Shown: one piece after another, positions 23,098 through 30,281 of the stretch
Numbering within the stretch: position 1 is the stretch's first letter
Layout of the letters: each line of letters starts with the position of its first letter
Assembly: GCA_012959695.1 (NCBI GenBank)
Contig: DUCS01000012.1
Location: 1-38,411 of the forward strand
Source of the DNA: Cycloclasticus sp.
GTDB lineage: Bacteria > Pseudomonadota > Gammaproteobacteria > Methylococcales > Cycloclasticaceae
Length of the DNA: 38,411 nucleotides
Direction of reading: 5' to 3'
Notes under the pieces: generated by a model
What the model saw: the letters and a program-made list of their open reading frames with translations, nothing else
The model's database searches: none
What the model was told of the DNA's origin: nothing
Program-made: the position numbers and the translations under genes

Positions 23098-23305
23098 CCA
23101 AAATTGACCCACATAGGCATCGAATATTGACCCTCCTTCGGCCCTTACTTTTTTTAGTATAAGTATGAGTTTCTCCACAATTTTTGCATTTTATTGTGGT
23201 TGTCTTATCTGACGTAGGAGCAGGGAGTAGCAATAGTTGCTTTGTGCCAAGTTCAGTTGTTATTGCTCTTGATAGTGGGTTTTTAGTTATATTTAAAGTT
23301 GTCAT
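23087..23305 (-). CDS. 72-residue protein with zinc-ribbon-like Cys motifs
   Basis: An unrecognised small protein. The ATG at 23305 (MTTLNITKNP) is preceded by GGAG six bases upstream and is preferred over an in-frame start six codons earlier. Residues about 38-66 carry CKNC (C40, C43) and CLC (C63, C65) flanking a basic stretch KKSKGRRRVN, a pattern suited to one zinc ion and nucleic-acid or protein contact. The N-terminal 35 residues are low in charge and may be flexible. Its stop overlaps the proposed ATPase start by 11 bp, so the two are probably made in fixed ratio. A near-consensus promoter and two operator-like repeats lie just upstream. Confidence 0.65.
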   Translation of the reverse strand: MTTLNITKNPLSRAITTELGTKQLLLLPAPTSDKTTTIKCKNCGETHTYTKKSKGRRRVNIRCLCGSILDAH

Positions 23306-23318
23306 TGTAATCTCCATA

Positions 23319-23336
23319 AACACCTAGTGTGCATTG
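23319..23336. promoter_or_regulatory. operator-like site 1 of the cassette
   Basis: AACACCTAGTGTGCATTG matches the other two sites (shared pattern AACACnnAGTGTGyrTTr). It begins 14 bp upstream of the small Cys-motif gene and overlaps the region just before its ribosome site, in the early transcript from the promoter at 23373-23401. Confidence 0.6.
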
Positions 23337-23372
23337 ATAGTTAAATAAAAACTGGCTGATCCAGTGAGAACA

Positions 23373-23401
23373 ATTAAAGAACACTAAGTGTGCATTGTCA
23401 A
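23373..23401 (-). promoter_or_regulatory. near-consensus sigma-70 promoter with operator-like site 2 in its spacer
   Basis: On the minus strand TTGACA (23401-23396) and TTTAAT (23378-23373) are spaced by exactly 17 bp. The spacer is occupied by operator-like site 2, AACACTAAGTGTGCATTG (23380-23397, plus-strand sense), whose core ACACTAAGTGT is a perfect palindrome. A protein bound here would block RNA polymerase. The promoter drives the Cys-motif protein and ATPase genes; the likely repressor is the adjacent XRE protein. Confidence 0.75.
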
Positions 23402-23408
23402 GTCTTGA

Positions 23409-23615
23409 TTAAAACTTTGGTGGGAAGGGGATGTTGCATTTAATGCAAAAAAGCTCAATGAGCCCTATAGTAACCTTGCGATGGTTAGGTTGATCAATAG
23501 GCGTTTCCCATGATTGCCAAGTACGCCTCGATACATAGACTACCTTCCCAGCTTCTTCTTGGGTTAGGTTAGCTTTCAACCTAAGTTTATTGATCTGCTG
23601 TGGAGTAATTTGCAT
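23409..23615 (-). CDS. XRE-family HTH transcriptional regulator (small)
   Basis: A 68-residue protein that is almost entirely one helix-turn-helix domain: INKLRLKANLTQEEAGKVVY, then VSRRTWQSWETPIDQPNHRK, where the recognition helix lies around SRRTWQSWE. The C-terminal IELFCIKCNIPFPP adds a Cys pair of unknown use. It lacks a ligand domain, as in phage Cro or C-protein-like regulators. An operator-like repeat lies 36-53 bp upstream, and two more control the downstream genes, so autoregulation plus control of the cassette is likely. An upstream ribosome site is not obvious. Confidence 0.85.
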   Translation of the reverse strand: MQITPQQINKLRLKANLTQEEAGKVVYVSRRTWQSWETPIDQPNHRKVTIGLIELFCIKCNIPFPPKF

Positions 23616-23650
23616 CTGTTTTATTTTGAATAATGGTCAAAAATAACGAT

Positions 23651-23675
23651 AACACATAGTGTGTGTTAAATTATA
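23651..23675 (-). promoter_or_regulatory. operator-like site 3 and -10 box of the XRE gene
   Basis: AACACATAGTGTGTGTTA (23651-23668) is the third copy of the cassette repeat. A TATAAT box (minus strand, 23675-23670) lies immediately upstream, so the repeat covers the expected transcription start of the XRE gene. The -35 is weak (CTTAAT). The arrangement fits negative autoregulation. Confidence 0.55.
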
Positions 23676-23711
23676 AAGCAAAATGACACACCATTAAGTT
23701 CGTATTGTTTT

Positions 23712-23930
23712 TTACTTTGGCAATATTGAAGATAGAGTTATTGGCTCTTCTGTAGTGTTAACATTACATTTAGTAATGATGCGTGAAATTTCTGTTTCGG
23801 CAGGTGTTTTGCCAATATCTATTCCTGCTTTGTCACAGAGCTCGCCCCATGTTTTAAGTTTTTCTTTCATACTATGTTTGACTTCGATAATTTGGTCGTT
23901 GGTTTTACAGTGGTAATCGTAAGTAGGCAT
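23712..23930 (-). CDS. FmdB-like putative regulatory protein, last gene of the hydrogenase run
   Basis: A 72-residue protein starting MPTYDYHCKTNDQIIEVKHS, the N-terminal pattern of FmdB-type zinc-ribbon proteins, followed by KLKTWGELCDKAGIDIG and a TPAETEISRIIT stretch. Only single Cys residues (C8, C32, C54) are present, so the usual CxxC knuckles are missing and the ribbon may be vestigial. It is 36 bp downstream of the nickel transporter on the same strand, which makes it the final gene of the hydrogenase maturation operon. Related proteins occur beside hyp genes in other bacteria (from memory). No activity is established. Confidence 0.7.
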   Translation of the reverse strand: MPTYDYHCKTNDQIIEVKHSMKEKLKTWGELCDKAGIDIGKTPAETEISRIITKCNVNTTEEPITLSSILPK

Positions 23931-23966
23931 TAGTGATTTTATCCGGTCGGTTTTTTAAATTTATCG

Positions 23967-24680
23967 TTAATGGAATACATTAAATTGCAAATAGTCATTA
24001 ACCATCATACTGCCAATGGTGACGGTGCATAAGGATATGGCTATATGTAAGGTGTTATATACATGCGTTAGTTTATGTGAAGAATAACGTAAGGGGATGG
24101 CAATAATACAAGACAAGATTGCCATACCTAAGATTGAGCCAATGCCAAATAATGAGATATAAATTAATGCGGTAGCAGGTGTTTGTACGGTTTTGACTGT
24201 TAGGATAATTAATGCCGCTGAGCCTGCCATGCCGTGCATAAGGCCAATGAGTAGTGCGCGTTTTGGAAAGGCTTGTGTGTGTTCGTGCTGATGTGCGTTG
24301 GTGTTATGGGTTTCGTCTTTATTATGTGCGTGAGCATGAAAATGTTTGATGTCTTTGCCGTGTTTATGAGCATGAAAGTGAATGCGTTTTTTGTATAAGC
24401 GATAGAGAACATCTAAACCAAGAAGCACGAGCATGATGCCAACTGCAAATTCTAAGGCTGCAGAAATGTTATTAGGGACAATGCCGTCAATTAGTAAAGC
24501 AATAGAACCGAATAAGAAGAGTGTTAGCGTATGGCCAAGGCCCCAAACAGCACCTTGCATGACCGTTCCTCTTAAGCTGTTATTCCCGGTAGCTAAACTG
24601 GCGACTGCTGCGACATGATCCGCTTCAAGCGCGTGCCGCATGCCGATTAGAAAGCCTAAAAATAGTAAGTTAAGGTCCAT
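23967..24680 (-). CDS. nickel/cobalt transporter-like membrane protein (UreH/HupE-type)
   Basis: A 237-residue integral membrane protein with about six helices. The first helix carries MRHALEADHVAAVAS, close to the HX4DH signature of NiCoT permeases. A second conserved segment reads LIGLMHGMAGSAALIILT. Between helices 3 and 4 is a very His-rich loop (FHAHKHGKD, HFHAHAHNKDETHN, HQHEHTQ) suited to bind Ni2+. It overlaps hypE by one base (stop/start), so it is the nickel supply gene of the hydrogenase operon. The direction of transport (uptake) is inferred from this context; some relatives are exporters. Confidence 0.85.
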   Translation of the reverse strand: MDLNLLFLGFLIGMRHALEADHVAAVASLATGNNSLRGTVMQGAVWGLGHTLTLFLFGSIALLIDGIVPNNISAALEFAVGIMLVLLGLDVLYRLYKKRIHFHAHKHGKDIKHFHAHAHNKDETHNTNAHQHEHTQAFPKRALLIGLMHGMAGSAALIILTVKTVQTPATALIYISLFGIGSILGMAILSCIIAIPLRYSSHKLTHVYNTLHIAISLCTVTIGSMMVNDYLQFNVFH

Positions 24681-25738
24681 TAGCAGATTCGAGGCAGTTG
24701 TTCGCCAACTAGCATATCAACGATGCGCTCCCCACCGAAGGATGTTTGTAAAATAACTCTGCCAGAAGGCTTCTCCGAGACTTTTCCAATGATGGCGCTA
24801 TGTTGCCCCGCTGGATGCTGTTGCATAGTGGTTAGTAATGTCTCTGCCTGCTCAGCAGGAACAATGGCAAGCAACTTACCTTCGTTTGCAAGGTACAGCG
24901 GATCAAGGCCCAAAATTTCACACATGCCTCGAACTTCTGCACGTACAGGAATGGCGTCTTCTTGAATGGTAATGCCTACATCGCTGGATTCAGCAAACTC
25001 ATTTAATACGGTGGCAATGCCGCCGCGAGTGGCGTCACGCATGCAATGAATATCTGGGCAGACGTCAAGCATGCTGCTAATTAATGTATTGAGCGTCGTG
25101 CAATCGGACTCAATGGTGTTTTCTAATGACATATCACCACGTGCATCAACAATTGCTGCACCGTGATCACCGATATAACCATTTAAAATGACGACATCGC
25201 CAGGTTTAGCGCGATTAGCGGTTATGTTGATGTTATTAGGTATAACGCCAACGCCAGCGGTATTAATAAATAGTTTGTCTGCAGCGCCTCTATGAACAAC
25301 TTTCGTGTCTCCAGTGACAATGGTTACACCCGCTTCATCAGCTGTTTTTTTCATGGAACTAACAATGCGTCTAAGTTCATCGATAGGGAACCCTTCTTCG
25401 ATAATCATGCCACAGGTTAAATAAAGCGGTTTGGCGCCACCAACAGCAAGGTCATTAACAGTCCCTGTGACAGCTAGTTTTCCAATGTCACCGCCGGGGA
25501 AAAACAAAGGGTCGACAACATAGGAGTCTGTTGTCATCGCCAAACGGTCGCCTAGGGCCGTTAAAGCGGATAAGTCAAACCGTGCCTGATCTTCTAATAA
25601 TGATAAATGTTCATTGGCAAAACCGGCGACAAAAACATCTTCGATTAAATCGCGCATGGCTTTACCACCGCTGCCATGCGCCAGGGTGATGCTGGTAACA
25701 CTGGAGTTTAATTTTCTAAGCGGCTTAGCTGAACTCAT
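24680..25738 (-). CDS. hypE: hydrogenase maturation protein HypE (carbamoyl dehydratase)
   Basis: Converts the carbamoyl group received from HypF on its C-terminal Cys to a thiocyanate, the CN source of the NiFe(CN)2CO site. The 352-residue protein has the expected ITLAHGSGGKAM N-terminus, MTTDSYVVDPLFFPGGDIG, GTVNDLAVGGAKP, ATP-binding VTGDTKVV and the DATRGGIATVLNE signature. It ends in the diagnostic PRIC, with the acceptor Cys as last residue. It overlaps hypD by 4 bp. Confidence 0.97.
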   Translation of the reverse strand: MSSAKPLRKLNSSVTSITLAHGSGGKAMRDLIEDVFVAGFANEHLSLLEDQARFDLSALTALGDRLAMTTDSYVVDPLFFPGGDIGKLAVTGTVNDLAVGGAKPLYLTCGMIIEEGFPIDELRRIVSSMKKTADEAGVTIVTGDTKVVHRGAADKLFINTAGVGVIPNNINITANRAKPGDVVILNGYIGDHGAAIVDARGDMSLENTIESDCTTLNTLISSMLDVCPDIHCMRDATRGGIATVLNEFAESSDVGITIQEDAIPVRAEVRGMCEILGLDPLYLANEGKLLAIVPAEQAETLLTTMQQHPAGQHSAIIGKVSEKPSGRVILQTSFGGERIVDMLVGEQLPRIC

Positions 25739-26892
25739 GCTGCATCACCTTCGATACTTTTTGATCGTTTGGCGAGTAATTCTGGCAGATTTCCAAAATT
25801 ATAATACGCTGCGCATGCGCCTTCTGATGAGACCATTAACGCCCCCATTGGAGTTTCGGGTGTACATGTGGTGCCAAAAACTTTACATTCCCAAGGGCGA
25901 ATAACTCCTTTTAGGACTTCACCGCATTGGCAGGATTTTGGGTCGGCAATTTTTAAATTCGGCAACTTAAACTTCATTTCGGCATCAAACTGACGAAAGG
26001 CGTCTTTCATTTTTACACCGGAGTGATCAATGGAGCCGAGTCCACGCCATTCAAAAAACTCGCGAATTTCGAAAACGGCATCAATGGCAGCAAGTCCTGC
26101 AGCGTTTCCATCAGGTGGAACAATACGTGAGTATTGATTTTCTACTGTGCAACGTTTGTCAGCGAGTTGTTTTAAGGCCATCCAAATGGATTGTAAGATG
26201 TCTAGCGGTTCGAAGCCCGTTACAACGATTGGTTTGTTGTAGGTGCTGGCAACAAAATCAAAAGGGCGCTCGCCAACCACCATGCAAACATGTCCCGGCG
26301 CAAGAAAAGCATCAATTTGCATTTCAGGGGAGTCAAGAATAGCTTTTATGGTTGGGACGGTTGTGATGTGGTTGCAGAACAAAGAGAAGTTAGTGACACC
26401 TTCGCGCTCCGCTTGTAAGACGGTGAGCGCGGTACTTGGCATGGTGGTCTCAAAACCTAGGCCAAAAAAGATAACTTGTTTATCTGGGTTTTTACGCGCA
26501 AGTTCTAGCGAATCCATTGGCGAATAGGTCATGCGTATATCGGCGCCATCAGCTTTAGCTTGCAGCAAGCTTTTCTTTGAGCCGGGTACTCGCATGGCAT
26601 CGCCAAAGGTTGTGAAAATAACGTCAGGTCTTTCTGCTAAAGCAACACAGTCATCTACTCGCCCCATAGGTAATACGCAAACAGGGCAGCCTGGGCCATG
26701 CACGAGCTCTAGCCAATTAGGTAGCATTGGCTCAATGCCGTAGCGGAATATAGTATGTGTATGCCCGCCGCAAAACTCCATTAGTTGTATGGGTTTCTTC
26801 TCGTTGGCATTGAGGCTATCTTTTAACCCATTAATATTAGCGATTAATGCTTTGGCTTTTGCTGGATCGCGGAATTCATCTACATATTTCAT
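25735..26892 (-). CDS. hypD: hydrogenase maturation protein HypD
   Basis: Iron-sulfur scaffold that, with HypC, assembles Fe(CN)2CO. I start at the ATG at 26892 (385 residues, MKYVDEFRDP); the longer frame reads through the upstream gene. Conserved motifs: MEFCGGHTHTIFRYG, LVHGPGCPVCVLP, TFGDAMRVPGS, ADIRMTYSPMD and FFGLGFETTMPST. The C-terminal [4Fe-4S] cluster Cys array (CQCGEVLKG, WECKVFG, TTCTPETP, GACAAYYNF) is complete. It overlaps the SIS-domain gene by 4 bp upstream and hypE by 4 bp downstream. Confidence 0.97.
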   Translation of the reverse strand: MKYVDEFRDPAKAKALIANINGLKDSLNANEKKPIQLMEFCGGHTHTIFRYGIEPMLPNWLELVHGPGCPVCVLPMGRVDDCVALAERPDVIFTTFGDAMRVPGSKKSLLQAKADGADIRMTYSPMDSLELARKNPDKQVIFFGLGFETTMPSTALTVLQAEREGVTNFSLFCNHITTVPTIKAILDSPEMQIDAFLAPGHVCMVVGERPFDFVASTYNKPIVVTGFEPLDILQSIWMALKQLADKRCTVENQYSRIVPPDGNAAGLAAIDAVFEIREFFEWRGLGSIDHSGVKMKDAFRQFDAEMKFKLPNLKIADPKSCQCGEVLKGVIRPWECKVFGTTCTPETPMGALMVSSEGACAAYYNFGNLPELLAKRSKSIEGDAA

Positions 26893-27587
26893 AGTGTTTC
26901 TTCTTGTTGTTTGCCAAGCAAACCACGTTGGTCTGCCAATAAGGTATGTACGAGGTCCCAAAGAATGTGATAACACGCTACATGGGTTTCTTGCACTCGG
27001 TGTATGGAGTCACTGTCTACCACGAGGCAATGGTCTACTAAGCCGCTACTTTTCATGTCGCCACCGTCACTACCCGCAAAGCCAATGGTGGTCATCCCAA
27101 GGTCTTTGGCCTTACTAAAAGCGGCTAATAAATTTTCTGAATTTCCACTCGTAGAAAAACCAACAAGTAAATCATTATCACGTGCATGTGCGCCCAGTTG
27201 GCGAACAAAGACGTGCTTAATCCCAATGTCGTTACTGACGGCTGAAATCATTGCTGTGTCGATGCATAAATTAATGGCAGGAAGAGCAGGGCGGCCAGCT
27301 GTTACTGGGTGCTGAAACTCGACAGCAAGGTGGGCGGCATCACAGCTTGAACCACCATTACCCATAGTGAATAAACGGCCATTATTGTTGTATGTATCAG
27401 TAATGGATTGAGCAGCATCAATGAGCTGTTCAGCATTGTTTGAAAAGAAGCGTCGCTTCACATCAATAGAATCGTCTGACTTTTGGCGAATTGATTCCAG
27501 TAAGGCTTCTTTTTCACTAGCAGCATCTTTTTTTTGGCCATGCAAAAAAGGGTATAAGTCATGTAGTGGGTCGTTAGTATTACTCAC
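26889..27587 (-). CDS. SIS-domain protein, GmhA-like, within the hyp operon
   Basis: A 232-residue sugar-isomerase-domain protein related to sedoheptulose-7-phosphate isomerase GmhA. The SIS core has LFTMGNGGSSCDAAHLAVEF, a phosphosugar-binding FSTSGNSENLLAAFSKAK and TIGFAGSDGG, and ends with QETHVACYHILWDLVH. GmhA makes the heptose precursor of lipopolysaccharide, but here the gene is wedged between hypC and hypD with 1-bp and 4-bp overlaps, so it is translated with the hydrogenase maturation proteins. The N-terminal 30 residues are charged and not part of the SIS fold. A link to hydrogenase maturation is suggested only by position. Confidence 0.85.
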   Translation of the reverse strand: MSNTNDPLHDLYPFLHGQKKDAASEKEALLESIRQKSDDSIDVKRRFFSNNAEQLIDAAQSITDTYNNNGRLFTMGNGGSSCDAAHLAVEFQHPVTAGRPALPAINLCIDTAMISAVSNDIGIKHVFVRQLGAHARDNDLLVGFSTSGNSENLLAAFSKAKDLGMTTIGFAGSDGGDMKSSGLVDHCLVVDSDSIHRVQETHVACYHILWDLVHTLLADQRGLLGKQQEETL

Positions 27588-27871
27588 TAATTTGCACCAG
27601 CGCTCGTTTGCATCGCATTAATTTCTTCTTGAACTTCGCCAAGTTCCTCTAATAAAGCCAGCGTTTTTATTGCTTCTTCTTCATCAATAATGCTCATGGC
27701 AAAACCCACATGAACAAGTACCCAGTCACCTATGCAGTCTTGAGCTGTGTGATCGTCAGAAACAATGCAAGCTATGTTAACAGGGCGTTTAACACCGGCG
27801 ACATCTACTTTAGCTAGTAAGTTGTCGGCATCTATTATTTCAATGATTTGGCCAGGAATGCCTAAGCACAT
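27587..27871 (-). CDS. hypC: hydrogenase assembly chaperone HypC
   Basis: Small chaperone that carries the Fe(CN)2CO unit with HypD and delivers it to the large-subunit precursor. It has 94 residues and starts MCLGIPGQI, where the essential Cys2 is exposed after Met removal. DWVLVHVGFAMSIIDEEEA is the second family block. The tail beyond residue 75 (VQEEINAMQTSAGAN) is longer than in the minimal family. It overlaps hypF by 10 bp and the SIS gene by 1 bp. A second HypC-family gene, hupF, lies at 36338-36697. Confidence 0.95.
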   Translation of the reverse strand: MCLGIPGQIIEIIDADNLLAKVDVAGVKRPVNIACIVSDDHTAQDCIGDWVLVHVGFAMSIIDEEEAIKTLALLEELGEVQEEINAMQTSAGAN

Positions 27872-30267
27872 GGTTGAACCTCTTTATGTTTTATAAGTTT
27901 AGCCAGTGCGATAGTGGCTTGGCCTAAGCAAAGGCCGCTATCGTTAGCTGGAATAGTTGAATGAGTCAGCACTTTATAGCCTAACCCTGTTAGTTTTTCA
28001 TCGGTATAACGTAGCAATAATGTATTTTGAAAAACACCACCAGTCAGTGCGACGGTCGCTGTTATACGTTTCCCTGCCTGCTCTGTTATCCGGCAGATCA
28101 TATCGACTGTTGCGTTAATAAGGGCATGGTGGAAACGGGCAGACATGATATGCGGAGGCACGTTGTTATTGATATCGACTAATAAACTGTTCCATAAGGG
28201 GCTGCTGTCGATAACAGGTATGTCATTTTCATTAGATTGGCAAATATCAAATTTATACGCGCGTGATACTTCATCGGCCATAGCTTCTTTAGTCACACAG
28301 GCTTCAAGCTCGATAGCAGCTTGGCCTTCATAGTGAATGTTTTCACGGCATATACCAATGGCAGCGGCAACAGCATCAAATAAACGACCGCATGAGGAGC
28401 TAAGCGGCGAGTTTAAGTTCTTTTCTAACATGCTGTTAAGGGTTTTTAATGGCTGCTTATTTAAAGCTGATAATAAGTCGTGTTGAGGGTACGTGTTATT
28501 TAATTCATCCCAGTCAAAGTGCGCTTTTAATTGTGCATAAGTATTGCGCCAGGGCTGATAAATGGCTTGAGAACCACCCATTAACGCGGCTTGTTTCATT
28601 GACCCTAGTCGTTCGTAGCCAGAGTAATCACCAAGCAAAAATTCACCGCCCCATAAGGTATTGTCTGCACCTAAACCTAGGCCATCAAAGGTAACTCCAA
28701 GCACTTTGCCGTCATTAAGTCCCCATTGGTTATCCGCTAAACAGCTCGCAAAGTGCGCATGGTGGTGATGGACGGTGATAAGCGGACAGTTGGTTTCTTC
28801 AGACAGGGCCTGGCCATATTTACTGGATAGGTATTCAGGATGTGCGTCTATAACAATAGCGCTGGGTTCGTGTGCGTAGAGTGCTTGATATAAATTCTGA
28901 TTCTTTTCGTAATCAGCATAGGTTTGTGCGTTCTCTAAATCTCCCATGTGTTGGGAAATAATCGCTTTTCCATCCTTAACAAGGCAAAAAGTGTTTTTTA
29001 GTTCTGCACCACAAGCGAGTATGTCGGGTGATTTCTCAAATCCAGCGGGCAATCTAATGGAGGTGGGCGCATAGCCACGTGAACGCCGTAAAACACGGGG
29101 TTTGTTTTGTATAACGCGAATTACAGAATCGTCAACACGGTTAGTAATATCTCTATTATTTAATAACCAATAATCAGCAATACCCTGTAGTTTTTCAATG
29201 GCATCATTATTGTCAATGCATTGAGGAATACCACTGGGGTTCCCTGATGTCATCACAAGCGGTGTGTTAATGTCTTGTAATAAAAGATGATGCAAAGGTG
29301 TGGTTGGAAGCATAAAACCGAGCGTGTTTTGTTTGTCGGCTACCTCGTTAGCTAAACTCAACGAGCTTTTTTTATCCAGTAAAACAATCGGGCCCGCAGA
29401 TGATTTTAATAAATCAGCTTCAGCCGTATTCACTAAACAATATTGTTTGATAATCTTAATGTTTCTAGCCATCAATGCAAAAGGCTTTGCTTTGCGGTTT
29501 TTACGCTGGCGCAAGCGAGCAACGGCAGTGTCATTGCTTGCATCACAGACTAAATGAAAACCTGATATACCCTTAATGGCTAAAATAGAACCTTGTTTGA
29601 TTAAATTAGCGGCCACGTTAATGGTATTTGTTTCGCTCTTTTCAACAGCCGGTTCCAGCCAAACTTTAGGCCCACAGCTTGGACAGGCAACAGGCTGTGC
29701 GTGAAAGCGGCGATTTGCAGGGTCGTTATATTCATTGTCACAATCGGGGCACTTTTTAAACGAAGCCATGCTGGTGTTTTGCCGATCGTAAGGAATGGTG
29801 TTAATGATGGATAGGCGTGGCCCACAGTGCGTGCAGTTTGTAAAAGGGTAGTTGTAATATCGGCTATTCGGCTCAAGTGTTTCAGATATACAGCTAGAGC
29901 AACTTGCGGCATCAGGAGCAATGCCAGTATGTGGCCTGGATAAGTCACTGGTGATAATGGAAAAGTCAGTGGGTGCCAGTTGCTCAAGATGAGTGTGCTC
30001 AATACTATCAATACTATCAATACGCGCCAGAGGAGGGCAGTTTTGTTCTATGTCTGAAATAAATTGAAGTATCTGGTCTTCGCTGCCAAAGGCATGTATT
30101 AACACGCCATCTCCATCGTTTAAAACATGGCCGGTTAACCTTAAATCTTGAGCAAGCCGCCAAACAGTAGGGCGAAAACCAACACCTTGCACCAATCCTT
30201 TAACACGCAAGGCGCGGCCGACAATGGTTAGCTCAGTATTAATTTTTTGAACAGTGTTAAGTAGCAT
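27862..30267 (-). CDS. hypF: carbamoyltransferase HypF
   Basis: Makes carbamoyl-adenylate from carbamoyl phosphate and ATP and transfers the group to HypE. The 801-residue protein shows all domains in order: acylphosphatase (VKGLVQGVGFRPTVWRLA, about 24-41), two Zn-finger repeats (CSSCISE, CTHCGPRLS, CPDCDNEY, CPSCGPKV), a YrdC-like domain (AIKGISGFHLVCDA, TTPLHHLLL, MTSGNPSG) and a Kae1-like domain (HHHHAHFASCLADN, GVTFDGLGLG, VALTGGVFQNTLL). Length is normal. It starts 14 bp after the regulator gene, with a poor ribosome site. Confidence 0.97.
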   Translation of the reverse strand: MLLNTVQKINTELTIVGRALRVKGLVQGVGFRPTVWRLAQDLRLTGHVLNDGDGVLIHAFGSEDQILQFISDIEQNCPPLARIDSIDSIEHTHLEQLAPTDFSIITSDLSRPHTGIAPDAASCSSCISETLEPNSRYYNYPFTNCTHCGPRLSIINTIPYDRQNTSMASFKKCPDCDNEYNDPANRRFHAQPVACPSCGPKVWLEPAVEKSETNTINVAANLIKQGSILAIKGISGFHLVCDASNDTAVARLRQRKNRKAKPFALMARNIKIIKQYCLVNTAEADLLKSSAGPIVLLDKKSSLSLANEVADKQNTLGFMLPTTPLHHLLLQDINTPLVMTSGNPSGIPQCIDNNDAIEKLQGIADYWLLNNRDITNRVDDSVIRVIQNKPRVLRRSRGYAPTSIRLPAGFEKSPDILACGAELKNTFCLVKDGKAIISQHMGDLENAQTYADYEKNQNLYQALYAHEPSAIVIDAHPEYLSSKYGQALSEETNCPLITVHHHHAHFASCLADNQWGLNDGKVLGVTFDGLGLGADNTLWGGEFLLGDYSGYERLGSMKQAALMGGSQAIYQPWRNTYAQLKAHFDWDELNNTYPQHDLLSALNKQPLKTLNSMLEKNLNSPLSSSCGRLFDAVAAAIGICRENIHYEGQAAIELEACVTKEAMADEVSRAYKFDICQSNENDIPVIDSSPLWNSLLVDINNNVPPHIMSARFHHALINATVDMICRITEQAGKRITATVALTGGVFQNTLLLRYTDEKLTGLGYKVLTHSTIPANDSGLCLGQATIALAKLIKHKEVQPCA

Positions 30268-30281
30268 GGCTTAATAGCGAC

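Noticed and set aside
22852-23178. Using the GTG at 23178 as the start of the ATPase N-terminal frame
   Set aside because: It would lie deep inside the upstream Cys-motif gene; the ATG at 23097 overlapping that gene's stop is a better start.
22040-23960. Direct repeat of the tRNA-Ser 3' end as a right attachment site of an island
   Set aside because: I searched by eye for the CGAATCCCACTCTCTCC sequence downstream and found no second copy in the window.
25735-26976. Longer HypD with 28 extra N-terminal residues
   Set aside because: The extra part is antiparallel to nothing conserved, overlaps the SIS gene more deeply, and HypD proteins normally begin near MKYVDEF.
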